A stretch of 64,000 nucleotides of DNA, from the NCBI RefSeq assembly GCF_028453695.1, contig NC_135778.1, positions 2,418,001 through 2,482,000 on the forward strand. Direction: 5' to 3'. Position numbers and translations under genes: made by a program. The notes beneath the pieces were generated by a model. That model was not told where the DNA came from, searched no databases, and saw only the letters and a list, made by a program, of their open reading frames with translations. The DNA comes from Augochlora pura. Its lineage: Eukaryota > Arthropoda > Insecta > Hymenoptera > Halictidae. This document shows, piece after piece, positions 34,253-44,009 of this stretch; the stretch's first letter is position 1; each line of letters begins with the position of its first letter.

Positions 34253-34585
34253 TCGGCTTTTCACGAAATATAGATCTCATCGGCTTTTCACAAAATATAG
34301 ATCTTATCGATTTTTCACAAAATATAGATCTCACCGATTTTTCACAAAATATAGATATTCTCGGCTTTTCACAAAATATAGATCTCATCGATTTTCCACA
34401 AAATATAGATTTCATCGATTTTCCACAAAATATAGATCTCAACGATTTTTCACAAAATATAGATCTCATCAATTTTCCACAAAATATAGATCTCATCGAT
34501 TTTTCACAAAATATAGATCTCATCGATTTTTCAGAAAATATAGATCTCATCGATTTTTCACAAAATATAGATCTCGTCGATTTTA
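34253..34585. repeat. 27-bp minisatellite, about 12 units
   Basis: Unit ATTTTTCACAAAATATAG plus ATCTCATCG. The unit is nine codons, so the minus strand is open as repeated SMRSIFCEK-type peptides. Confidence 0.95.
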
Positions 34586-34708
34586 ATATTTTTGCTACAC
34601 TGTATAACATTTATTTCATCTTCGTCTACATGTTTCCCCACGCGAGCGAAATTCCAGGAGCACCCCATAACGTCTCCTATACAAACTATAAAGACTGTTA
34701 AAAGTACC

Positions 34709-34859
34709 ACCCTTTAACTCGAGCCACGAGACTCAATTTCATACTTAAATCATGCACAAATCATACTTGATTCATATAAAATGGGAGACGTCATATACGC
34801 CTGGTTAAAATATTAATTTTTGAACTAGGCTTATGATAGTTTCTAGTGCAAAGAGTTAA
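34709..34859 (-). mobile_element. Possible decayed TTAA-family element
   Basis: One end reads CCCTTTAACTCGAGCC, the other CTAGTGCAAAGAGTTAA. The interior has ATATAAAATGGGAGACG, which recalls family A, but most of the body cannot be aligned. Confidence 0.35.
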
Positions 34860-34930
34860 CATCAAAAGAGTAGCTCAGAAGTATAATCATCGCAGCAGAG
34901 TGAAACAAATCATAGTCCAACAAACATTGC

Positions 34931-35206
34931 TTAACCCTCTTAGTGGCAAAGAACTATGTATAGTTGTTGGTTACTTTTGAAAAAATATATTGTCATCTCA
35001 ATATTTCTACTAAATAACAATTTCATCTCAATATTTCTACTAAATAACAATTTCATTTCAATATTTCTACTAAATAACAATTTCATTTGAATATTTCTAC
35101 TAAATAACAATTTCATCTCAATATTAAATTCTTGCAATTTCTTTTCAAGACTTGATTCAACTACATCGAAACACGCGACTCTTTTGGTTGGCACTAAAAG
35201 GGTTAA
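34931..35206 (+). mobile_element. TTAA-family B element, complete, with internal 30-bp repeats
   Basis: Ends TTAACCCTCTTAGTGGC and GGCACTAAAAGGGTTAA are inverted repeats of about 13 bp flanked by TTAA. Inside, AATATTTCTACTAAATAACA plus ATTTCATCTC repeats every 30 bp about four times (35000-35125). The 30-bp unit keeps a minus frame open as RNIEMKLLFS repeats, continued beyond the element, so it is not a transposase remnant. Confidence 0.8.
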
Positions 35207-35329
35207 GTAAAACATTTCCAGGCGCAAAGCGTTAATATAAAAAAAAGAGTAGCTCGGTGAACCTATCACCGATAGCCGAGTGAAACAAATCGTAGCGCAG
35301 CCAAGTCGGTGTTGCATCACGAATTAATC

Positions 35330-35360
35330 AGAGAGAGTGAGAGAGAGAGAGAGAGAGATC
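35330..35360. repeat. GA microsatellite
   Basis: GA run following the duplicated flank of the family B element. Confidence 0.9.
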
Positions 35361-35460
35361 TGATTTTCCGAGAACCGATAAAAAAGAAACGGACCCGCGC
35401 GCGCGCGCACCGCTTCCAAAATAAACTGGTCCCAATTTATACATCTGTGTACGTAAACAG

Positions 35461-35495
35461 CCGTCGTCGTCGACGTCGTCGTCGCCGTCGTCGTA
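35461..35495. repeat. CGT trinucleotide run
   Basis: Mostly CGT/CGA/CGC units, giving Arg or Asp homopolymer stretches in translated frames. Confidence 0.85.
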
Positions 35496-35699
35496 CAGCA
35501 TAACCGAGGGGAAAATAATACGAGCCCACTTTGTAACACGAGCGGTAGGCGTGCGCGGCGCCCGCGTTTGCTCTGCTGTCGATCGTGAAAAATGCTGGCG
35601 CCTCTTTATCGGCCCTAGAAAATTATCTGGCGCGATAACGACCATTGATCACTCCGTTGAATCGAGGAGACGACGGCGTCAGTTCCGCCGGAGGAGGTG

Positions 35700-35945
35700 G
35701 CGGGACACCGACGCGGAGAGAGAAGCGAGAGACAGACGGAGAGAGAGAGAGAAAGCGAGGAATGGAGAGAGAAAGCGAGCGAGAAATAGAGAGAGAGAGA
35801 GAGAGAGAGAGGGAGAAGAGATAGATAAATAGAGCGAGCGAGAGATACATAGAGAAAAAGAGAGACAGATAGAGAAAGAGAGAGGCGGGAGGAGCGACGA
35901 GATAGAGATAGGGAGAGCGAGAGAGAGAGAGAGAGAGAGAGAGGC
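35700..35945. repeat. Purine-rich GA/GATA tract
   Basis: Interrupted GA and GATAGA repeats with pure GA runs at about 35788-35812 and 35917-35943. Both strands are free of stops over long distances because of composition. Confidence 0.9.
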
Positions 35946-36034
35946 TCGTTTCCGTCGTGGCGTGCTCATGAATGAAAGCAGAGTATTTCGAAACATCGGG
36001 CCGAGGAAACAGAATGCGCGTCACCTACCGTCCC

Positions 36035-36350
36035 ACCCACCCTCTCTCTCTCTCTCTCTCCCTCTCTTTATCTATCTTTCCGTCTCTTATCGCTCTTATC
36101 TCTTCTCTCTATCTATTCTTTTTTTCCTCTCTGTCTTTCTGGCTCTTTGACTCTCTCTCTGGCGCTTTCTCCCTTTCGTCCTCCCCTTACTCTCTCTCTC
36201 TCTCTCTCTCTCTGTCTCTTCAGCCCTCTCTCTTACTCTATTTCATTTTCTATTATTTATTACTCTGTTTATTTCCTTCGCTCTCGTTCTATTTATCCTT
36301 CACTCTATCTCTCTCTGTCTCTCTCTCTCTCTCTCTCCCTCTCTGTCGCA
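36035..36350. repeat. CT-rich tract
   Basis: Pyrimidine-rich region, CT runs at about 36042-36066, 36190-36215 and 36305-36345. It follows the GA tract at 35700-35945 with about 90 bp between, so single-stranded DNA of the region could fold back. Confidence 0.9.
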
Positions 36351-36359
36351 CGTCACGTT

Positions 36360-36830
36360 GCACCCACCCTCGCGCACGCGGTTCACGCTTATCGAGTCGC
36401 CGAGAAAAAGGAGCGTACAGATAGATAGACCGTGAGAGAGAGCGAAAACGAGGGCGGCGCGGAGTGGAGCGTGGAAAGGGAGAGAGAGAGAGAGAGAGAG
36501 GAGGGGCGACGACACGTAACCCAGCGAACGAAACCGGGCCCTGGAACGCTTCTATATGTACCGTGGAATCATCGTTTATCGAAAAGTCTCGATGCGTCGT
36601 CGATTACACACACACACGCGCGCACATACCACACAGAAACAGACAGGCAGACAGAGGCCGAGGGGCGTGTGGGGCGACGGAAAAATGTGGCAATGGAACG
36701 CGAGCGTTTCCTCCTCGATTCTCGGCTCTGCTCGGCACGAATCGAATCGACGCCACGCACGACACACGTGTCACAGATTATTCACCCTGTCGAGCAGCGC
36801 TACGGAAATTCGAGGACGTTTCCCTGAAAA
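36360..36830. other. GC-rich block
   Basis: GA run at 36480-36502, CACA/CGCG tract near 36606-36630. No exon recognised. Confidence 0.35.
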
Positions 36831-36834
36831 GATT

Positions 36835-37040
36835 CATTTTCTCTTATATAATTGTATTTCTCTTATACAATTTTATTTTTGTCTTATATAATTGTATTTC
36901 TCTTATACAATTTTATTTTTGTCTTATACAATTGTTTTTCTCTTATACAATTGATTTTCTCTTATACAATTATTCTTCTCTTAGACAATTGATTTTCTCT
37001 TATCCAATTGTTGTTCTCTTAGACAATTGTTTTTATGTTA
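36835..37040. repeat. AT-rich minisatellite of about 20-24 bp
   Basis: TTCTCTTATACAATTG followed by TTTT or TATT repeats about ten times, with a longer variant containing TTTTGTC in the first half. Confidence 0.9.
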
Positions 37041-37116
37041 AACATATCCGGGGAACTTCGATAATTAATGCTTTTGCACTATGATTTCTTTGGCAGCTAA
37101 ATTACTTAAAATTATA

Positions 37117-37262
37117 AATAAAAATCATTTCTGGCTCTGGAAAACTATCTTAAATTCAAGAAATAAAACGACTTTCTAAATCGTATAAAATAAAAATCAT
37201 TTCTAGCTCTGGAAAACCATCTTAAATTCAAAAAATAAAACGACTTTCAGCGCAAAGGGTTA
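37117..37262. repeat. 73-bp tandem duplication ending at a TTAA-type terminus
   Basis: ATAAAAATCATTTCTGGCTC starts at 37117 and, with one change, at 37190. Both continue with GGAAAACTATCTTAAATTCA-like sequence to AAAACGACTTTC. The second copy ends CAGCGCAAAGGGTTAA (TTAA ending about 37262), a family A-type right end, so the duplicated unit may be element-internal. Confidence 0.8.
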
Positions 37263-37269
37263 ATTCGTC

Positions 37270-37870
37270 ATAACCAGAAGACTAACAACGACTCTATCTA
37301 TCTATCCGCGCGACATTGGTCCGGGTCGAGGAACCGAAGCCGTCTCTCCCCAAACGCGTCGACGATCGCGGCGTATCTTCCTCACGGGGAACCGTTCCGG
37401 GAGGGCGCTGTGGCAATTATCTCGGCGACAACGAACCTTGACACGGAAAACGGGAAACAAAAAAAACACGATAAACTCGGTCGCGCTGGAATTTCGACAA
37501 CGTCGTCACGCGTCCGCCGGGATCGCCTACTGGAGGAGGCCCTCCGCGGGTGTCTCGTTCGTTGGAAACTGCGCGCGCCCGGGTTGGAAGAAGGAACGCG
37601 CTCGGTCCGGGTCGGGCCGGGTCGGGCCCGGGTCGAAGCCCGGAGGTGGATTCCTCCGCGAGTTTCTCCGGGCTACCGCGGAAGAATCCGCTTGATTAAA
37701 GGAAACTCGTGTACTCGCGCCTTTTATTCAAATGCCCTCCGCGTCGGCGCCCCCCCCCCCGCGCGCGCCCTCCGCGATCACCCCCCACCCCTCCGCCCCC
37801 CGCGCCGAGGAGGAGCGTCCCGTAGGATAGGGTCGGGATATAGCCGTTAATTATCGCGGTAACGTGGAAT
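37270..37870. other. CpG-rich block
   Basis: Contains GGGTCGGGCC repeats at about 37607-37632 and C-rich runs at 37749-37800. No gene recognised. Confidence 0.35.
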
Positions 37871-37879
37871 GCGCCTCGG

Positions 37880-38000
37880 TTTCCCTTTCCCTCCCTCCCT
37901 CTCTCTTGCTCTCTCTCTCTCGCTCTCTCTCTCTTGTTCCCTCTGTCGCGCTCGCACAGTTTCCATCCCGTTTCCCCGCATCCTCTCCGTCACCCTGTCC
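37880..38000. repeat. CT-rich tract
   Basis: CCCT and CT repeats; Ser/Leu-rich frames on plus. Confidence 0.85.
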
Positions 38001-38319
38001 TCGTCGCTCCCGTTTCCGATCCTCGATCTTCATCGAGACAGAGGGGGGAGAGGTGGAGGGGGAGAGAAAGAGGGGAGGAGGACTCGCTCGTATGCATCGG
38101 TCGGTCGGCAGTGGCATGGGACCACCTCATTCATCCTATCTGCATTCCTTTAATGCTACCTGGGGCCCGTGGAATGTCCGCCAACCCCCCGGCCTGCTCA
38201 GAGCCGGACCTACGGTACCGCTTATCCCTGCTCTCCCTCTCTCTCTCTCTCGTCCGTCCTCGCTTGGCACAGATCGCTTCCACTAAAAGTGTTTGCTGCT
38301 TCGCGGAAAATCGTCCGCT

Positions 38320-38335
38320 CTCCTCTCTCACACTA

Positions 38336-38385
<50 letters not shown>

Positions 38386-38520
38386 ATACTTGGACACTCT
38401 CTCTCTCTCTCACGCTCTCTATCTATCTATCTCTCTCTCTATCTCATACTCGGACTCTCTCTCTCTCTATCTATTTCTCTCTATCTCATACCCGGACTCT
38501 CTCTCTCTCTCTCTCTCGGC
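38320..38520. repeat. CT minisatellite with 60-bp higher-order unit
   Basis: CT runs are punctuated by ATCTCATACTTGGACTCT-like inserts (near 38382, 38441 and 38485), giving a loose 45-60-bp periodicity over a CT/CTAT background. Confidence 0.85.
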
Positions 38521-38524
38521 TCGT

Positions 38525-39470
38525 AATCGCAGCGAGAGGAGAGCACGGCACGAATCCGCCTGGTCATTGCTAGAGCTGAATATGTAAATACGCGCGTCGA
38601 GGTTGTCCGCGGCAGACTAGGCGTCGCCTGTCCGGCCTCTTCGCTGCTTTTACTCTCCTCCGCCTGCTTTCTTCGTCCCCCCTACCCCCCTCGCCCCGCC
38701 GGGGGGAGACCCTCTCCCCGCCGTCGCCGCCGCCATCTTTCACGGCGCGATAGAGACGCGGCGGAGACGTTGCCCCGCGCTACGACGCAGAAACCGTCCG
38801 TGAATTATCGCGGGTCCGTGTATATTAGGCGAGGGCAAAGAAACGCGTTCGCCTCTGCTGCGACTGTGTGGAACGCGCCCGCGTCCGTGCGCGCGTATCG
38901 CGTGCGTGTGGGGTACGCGTCCGTGCGCGGTTCGCGTCCGTGTGTGTTCTCGACGGCGCGGTCTACGAAATCCGCTGCGCAGTTTCGGCCACCTGGAGCC
39001 TCGCGGCAGCCTCGAAAACGCGCGCGCGCGAGAGAGAAAGAGAGAGAAAGAGAAAGAGAGAGAGAGGACGCCGCGGCGAAAAAAGAAAATCGTACGCCGC
39101 CACGAAAATGACGAGGCCGAAGATGGTGTGTGTCGTGACGGAACTGGCCGCCGCCGCGGACCCCCATCGTATTTCAGGGATAAAGGGGGCCCCCGGGAGA
39201 ACGAAACGAAGAAAGAGAGAGAGAGGGGGGAGAGAGCGTAAAACCGCCTCTCATCATCGGCATCTCACGGTCGTTAGAAGCGTATCATAACACGGTGTAT
39301 AACTAGGGGTAGATTCGACGAACGAAGCCCCGTGTTTCACCTTCGGGCCCCTCGAGGCAATACAACACAATAAGGCCCCGAAGCGCGGCGATCCTCGCCG
39401 AGATACCGGCGACGGGCCCCGGCCGGCTCTCTCTCTCTCTCTCGTTCGATCTCTGTTCGCTGGGTGCCCG
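38525..39470. other. CpG-rich block
   Basis: GC-rich with CCG near 38721-38733, repeated GCGTCCGTGCGCG near 38880-38940 (three similar copies), GA tract 39028-39067, and GA run near 39211-39232. An ATG at 39108 opens about 60 codons without a recognised domain. Confidence 0.35.
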
Positions 39471-39539
39471 ATCTCTCGTTCGCTTTCACTCCCTCCGCTC
39501 TTCGCCTTTCTTCGTCCTCTTCCTTCCTTTCGCCTTCTC

Positions 39540-39700
39540 CTTCCATCCTATTTTACTCGTCATCTCTCTCTCTCTCTCTTTTACTCGTCATCTCTCTCTC
39601 TCTCTCTCTCTTTTACTCGTCATCTCTCTCTCTCTCTTTTACTCGTCATCTATCTCTCTCTATCACTCGTCATCTCTCTCTCCTCTCTCATTCTCTCAAT
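39540..39700. repeat. CT minisatellite with TTTTACTCGTCAT unit
   Basis: TTTTACTCGTCATCTCTCTC repeats at about 39550, 39580, 39612 and 39638, with a variable CT tail that sets the unit length (about 26-32 bp). Confidence 0.9.
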
Positions 39701-40034
39701 CTTTGTCTCTTTCTCGCGCTCGTCGTTCATCTCTCAACTCGCTCGTCGTTCATCTCTCTCGCGCTCTCTTTCTCCTTTTTTTGCCTTTATTTTTCCATGC
39801 ACGGTGCGCGCCTCTCCTTTTTCTCTCTCCTCTCGTCGAAGAAGGGAGCAGCAGAGAGCCTCTTACGGCTTCTACTCTTTGGTCGTGCCGCCGCCTCGTA
39901 GCCCTTTATCTTCACCTTCCAATCGGCCTCACCGCCCTCCTCCTCCTCCTCCTCGCCCCTTCTCGCTTCCTCCTGCCGCCACGGTGAGCCCTCCTTCCCG
40001 GACTCCTCTTTCTCTATCTCTCTCTCTTTTTGTC

Positions 40035-40260
40035 TAGTTCTTTCACTCTTTTACTCTTTCTCTATTTCTTTCACTCTTTTGCTCTTTCTCTAGTTCTTTC
40101 ACTCTTTTGGTCTTTCTCTATTTCTTTCACTCTTTTGCTCTTTCTCTATTTCTTTCACTCTTTTGCTCTTTCTCTATTTCTTTCACTCTTTAGCTCTTTC
40201 TCTATTTCTTTCACTCTTTTGCTCTTTCTCTGTTTCTCTCTTCTTTTTTCTATTCCTTGC
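40035..40260. repeat. 28-bp CT-rich minisatellite
   Basis: CTTTCACTCTTTTGCTCTTT plus CTCTATTT repeats about seven to eight times. The plus frame is open as Ser/Leu/Phe-rich sequence resembling membrane helices, an artefact. Confidence 0.93.
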
Positions 40261-40360
40261 TCTATTTCCCTATTTCTCTATTTTTCCCTTACCCTGTTTC
40301 TCTCTCTCTCTTTCTCTTTCACTCTTGACCCTTTTCTATTGCTCTATTTCTCTATTTTTC

Positions 40361-40458
40361 TATAAAATATATATTTGGTTATAGAAAATGGAAATGTTGT
40401 GTGTCAGAGAAATGACTTCAGAATTACAGTTAAAATGGCATCGAGTGCAAAGGGTTAA
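40361..40458 (-). mobile_element. TTAA-family A terminal fragment
   Basis: ATAGAAAATGGAAATGTTG, GAATTACAGTTAAAATGGC and ATCGAGTGCAAAGGGTTAA are the consensus left end in inverted orientation. The other half is replaced by CT minisatellite, which has invaded or recombined with it. Confidence 0.8.
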
Positions 40459-40504
40459 TCTGTTTCTCTCTCTTGGTCCTTCTTTCTCTTCCTATTTTTG
40501 TTCC

Positions 40505-40542
<38 letters not shown>
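40505..40542. repeat. CT microsatellite
   Basis: Pure CT run. Confidence 0.95.
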
Positions 40543-40545
<3 letters not shown>

Positions 40546-40559
40546 TCCTTGCCTCGCTC

Positions 40560-40850
40560 TCTCCTCTCCGTCGTGAGGCAGCCGCCTCGGCAGGGATACC
40601 CGCCGCGCGTAAACACTCCGCGGGGCAAACGCGGCAGCGCGCTCGCGGTTAAATTTTTCTCTGGCATTCGACGGGTGTGGCCGCGGCGTCGCGGATCACT
40701 AACGACGATGATTGCCGGTGATGTCGCTGAACGGACACCGCGCCGCGACCGTGCTCACCGCTGCCGTGCACCGACTCGATGCTCCTCGAAGTCGTCGGCC
40801 CGGCGAACAACATATAGCTGTATATCTTCCACGTTGAAAGTAATAGAGAA
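40560..40850. other. GC-rich block
   Basis: CpG-rich unique sequence with no recognised exon. Confidence 0.3.
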
Positions 40851-40881
<31 letters not shown>

Positions 40882-40980
40882 TATAAGTAGAGTGTTTGGC
40901 TAAGTTTTCTTTTAATATTAATTTGAAAATAATAATAATATGCAAGCAAAGTGTTTGGCTAAGTTTTCTTTTAATGATAA
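40850..40980. repeat. AAT microsatellite and 59-bp duplication
   Basis: AAT run at about 40852-40881. GTGTTTGGCTAAGTTTTCTT occurs at 40892 and 40951, 59 bp apart, each preceded by an AAT run and ATATAAG/ATGCAAG. Confidence 0.9.
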
Positions 40981-40999
40981 TTTAAGTTCACGTTAATTC

Positions 41000-41540
41000 T
41001 TTTTTTTGTCGTCGGTAGTGATGTGATAGTAATTTTCAGTCTATGATTATGCACACGGTTATAGGATAGAGGATAGCGGATGGATGGCCTAATTGTTGAG
41101 TAATTGGATTAGTAACGTATAGAGAAAAGACGAATTTTTAAAGGAACAGCTTGTGTGTAAATTGTAATATTTATATTGTAAATTATATATACCGAACTAT
41201 CGATGGTTATTATAAATTATATATAATATTATCATAAATTATTATATATATAAATTACATATAAATCTACATTTTATTATCATATTTAGCTACCAACAAT
41301 GTCAGATTCAGAGACAAGAATCAATTTACGTAAAAAGCTACTCCTTTTCCACAAGTTCCTTCTAACCTAGGGGCGCCATAATTGGGACGTCCACCCCTAC
41401 ACCTCTGTCCCACAACTATTATTTTCCGTCTTTTCTTATTGATCGCAGTTTCTGTCAGAACCGATAAGCGACTTCGAAACAGTTCCCTGAATTTCCAATG
41501 TCAACCCTTGGGGGATGAATTCGAGGCGATATGTCCAAGT
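41000..41540. other. AT-rich block
   Basis: AT-rich with ATATAAATTATATA strings near 41170-41270. No gene recognised. Confidence 0.4.
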
Positions 41541-41558
41541 AACTCTGAGCCACGACAG

Positions 41559-41580
41559 GTTATGTCAGGTTATGTCAGCC
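41559..41580. repeat. GGTTATGTCAGGTTATGTC word
   Basis: CAGGTTATGTCAGGTTATGT, same word as at 32126 and 28224. Two tandem AGGTTATGTC units recur at three unlinked sites. Confidence 0.75.
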
Positions 41581-41589
41581 ACGGCATTC

Positions 41590-41877
41590 GTACGAGGTCC
41601 TGACGAATCGACCTTAAAACTCCCGAACGCTTCTTTAACAGTATATTTTACACGCGGTTTTCCCGACGTTTACGAGCAAAGAGCACGGAATATATCCCCC
41701 CCCCCCACGTTGCCGAATCGACGTCGCGAAAGTATACCACCGCGCGCGGTGTGTCCACGCTAGTTTCGCGGGCGCTTTTGGAACTCGACGGCCGTCGGGG
41801 GAACCGGGGAGGAAGGACGCGGAGCGAGCGAGAGATTATTGCCCGAAGTCGGCGAACTTCATTAAAAGTTGCCGGCC

Positions 41878-41923
<46 letters not shown>

Positions 41924-42130
41924 CGGCGAAGTTAAGTGAATGTCAAGGTGTAAAAACGTGGGCATCGTATCGGGGCAATTAGCGCGCGCGGGCCTCGAGG
42001 AGAGCGATTCCCAGCAGCGCCGCGTTAGGATCGGTATTTAACAGGATATTTCAACTCGTCGGATGTTTGCCACGGTCGACGAAAGTCAGACTGTCGGTTG
42101 TTATTGTCGGAGGACAATAAATTTTAGATA
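41590..42130. other. CpG-rich block with GA run
   Basis: Pure GA run at 41881-41920 between GC-rich flanks; poly-C near 41697-41707. No exon. Confidence 0.4.
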
Positions 42131-42199
42131 ATCGCGAGGTCAGGGTTACAATTCGAAAAAAGATAAATGGTGTGTCAACGTTAAAATGGAATTGATAAA

Positions 42200-42630
42200 A
42201 TATAAATAAGAACTAGAATAAAATAGACAGAATTAAAATAAAATAGACAAGATTAAAATAAAATAGACAAAATTAAAATAATTAAATAGATAGAATATAG
42301 ATCTATAGATAGAATAAGATAGAATATATTTATTATATTAATAAATATAATAAACAGAAATAAATAAAATAAATATAATAAATAGAAGTAAGTCAAATAA
42401 ATATAATAAATAGAAATAAGTCAAATAAATCAAATAAAAATAAATCAAATAAAAATAAATCAAATAAATAAAACAAAATGAATCGAATAAATAAAATAGA
42501 AATAAGTCAAATAAATCAAATAAAAATAAATCAAATAAATGAAACAAAATAAATCGAATAAATAAAATAGAAATAAATCAAACAAATAAACTAAATGAAA
42601 ATAAATAAAGCAAATAAATCAGATAAATTT
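42200..42630. repeat. AT-rich minisatellite AAATAAATCAAATAAA
   Basis: Irregular 10-20-bp units (AAATAAATCAAATA, GAAATAAGTCAAATA, AAAATAGACAAAATT) over 430 bp. Confidence 0.93.
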
Positions 42631-42639
42631 CAGCGACGT

Positions 42640-43110
42640 CCGCCGCCATCGAAAGAGTGTCATTTTCGACAGTGCACACGGTGTAACCCTTCCGCGAACC
42701 CGGCAGAGATATATTCGCGGCTAGTCGACGAGATTTCGAAGGCGGGAATATTTGATCCGCGGCTTCGTGCGCCGCAGGCCCGAGGCCGTGAGGCTCTCCC
42801 GCGGATCACCGAGGAATTCGTTCGGCCTCTGCCTCGCAAGTGAAAGCAAGAAAGTTCTTTCTCCGCGTTCGCCGCGACGCGAGGCGACGACGGCCTCTCT
42901 CTCCTCTCCTGTCTCGCGCCGGTTCCTCCTTCGACGCGCCGCAGCCGGGACGAGGAGAGCACAGAGCCTCGGTCTCGAGCGACGGCTCTCTTAATCGATA
43001 CTGTTTTCTTCGAAGGAGATTGCGCGTTCGGCGAAGGTTAGACGCCGCGCCGGCCAGCGCACACGAGATGGGGGTCTCTCTCGTCGCTAGAACCCCGAAA
43101 TCCCGGCATA
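42640..43110. other. CpG-rich block
   Basis: Unique GC-rich sequence, frames of 70-117 codons without domains. A donor-like GCGAAGGTTAGA occurs at about 43031. Confidence 0.3.
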
Positions 43111-43254
43111 AATTATACAGCTCTGTTCCTTTTTTTGCTATATTACCGTACTATTCGAAAAGAATTAAAGAGGACGAAAGTGCTGAAATTTGATTTTACT
43201 TAAAATTGGTCCTTTGTAATCGTGTGGTGGGTCTGATACGCCATTGATAATTAT

Positions 43255-43432
43255 CTCAGCGTGAAATATGTGATTTTGAAACTGTTCAAAATTGTTAAAA
43301 ATATTGTACGAGCGACAAGATTTAATTCTGTTATGCACAAGCTGGATAAAGTTGTATAAAATATAAATGCTTTGAAATTAAAGAAATGGTTTAGATTTTG
43401 AGTTGAAATGTCTTCGAATGCTCAGGATTAAT
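43255..43432 (-). mobile_element. Decayed TTAA-family A copy
   Basis: ACGAGCGACAAGATTTAATT, GTTGTATAAAATATAAATGC, TTGAGTTGAAATGTC and CTTCGAATGCTCAGGATTAA align in order with the inverted consensus but are heavily mutated; the other end is indistinct. Confidence 0.55.
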
Positions 43433-43506
43433 ATTAATAATTAATTTGCAATAATTATCCGACAATATTCTTTTTACGCGATGAACGTCGCGAACGTTCA
43501 CATGTA

Positions 43507-43743
43507 TTAACCCTTTGCACTCGAAGCCATTTCGACTGCAAATGTGACAATAATTTTCCTGGCTCATAGTATTTCCATTTTGTACAACAAAATGTATTTT
43601 ATACCCATGAAATTGTTTCTTGTAACTCAGAGCAACGGTTCTACTACTGAACAATTTTTTAAATGTAGACCTTATTGTTGTAAAAATTATTTTGAAACTT
43701 AATAGAACAATTTTAGTGGTGCCTCTGTGTCACAAAGGTTTAA
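43507..43743 (+). mobile_element. TTAA-family A element, complete, first of an inverted pair
   Basis: TTAACCCTTTGCACTCGAAG at the left. The right end is GTGTCACAAAGGTTTAA, with part of the terminal repeat lost. Its right TTAA is shared with the next copy. Internal landmarks CCTGGCTCATAGTATTTCC and GTAGACCTTATTGTTG match the consensus. Confidence 0.87.
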
Positions 43744-44007
43744 CCATTTGGCTACGGCAGACTTTGGCACGACCGTAGTTTTTTATCTGAGTCGCCGCTC
43801 AAATTTTTGTATCTCGATCTAAAATAATATTTGTACTAATAGAGATTGAATTTAAAAAATTGTTATAAATGGAATTGTTAGTATGGATCACAAGAATCAA
43901 TTACGTATGACATAAAATGCGCTTTATAATATAAAATGGACGTACTATAAAGCCTAGGAAATTATTTTAGATTTACAGTTAAAATGGCTTCGAGCGCAAA
44001 GGGTTAA
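43740..44007 (-). mobile_element. TTAA-family A element, complete, second of an inverted pair
   Basis: Starts at the shared TTAA with CCATTTGGCTACGGC and ends GGCTTCGAGCGCAAAGGG plus TTAA. The interior ATCACAAGAATCAATTACG and AAGCCTAGGAAATTATTTT is inverted relative to its neighbour. The left ends face outward, so the 500-bp pair is a large imperfect palindrome. Confidence 0.85.
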
Positions 44008-44009
44008 AC

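Noticed and set aside
17000..34585. CRISPR-like regular repeats
   Set aside because: Regular arrays here (28, 44 and 27 bp units) are head-to-tail tandem repeats without unique spacers, in eukaryotic-type DNA.
34868..35305. tRNA-like AGTAGCTCAG strings
   Set aside because: The similarity to a tRNA D-arm is limited; no T-arm, anticodon stem or acceptor pairing could be made, and the two copies are explained by a duplicated flank.
35551..36428. Ser/Leu-rich and Arg/Glu-rich frames resembling membrane or coiled-coil proteins
   Set aside because: Produced by GA and CT repeats; no start context, splice signals or domain.
40030..40384. Frame with many hydrophobic helices
   Set aside because: Encoded entirely by the 28-bp CT-rich minisatellite; the pattern follows the repeat.
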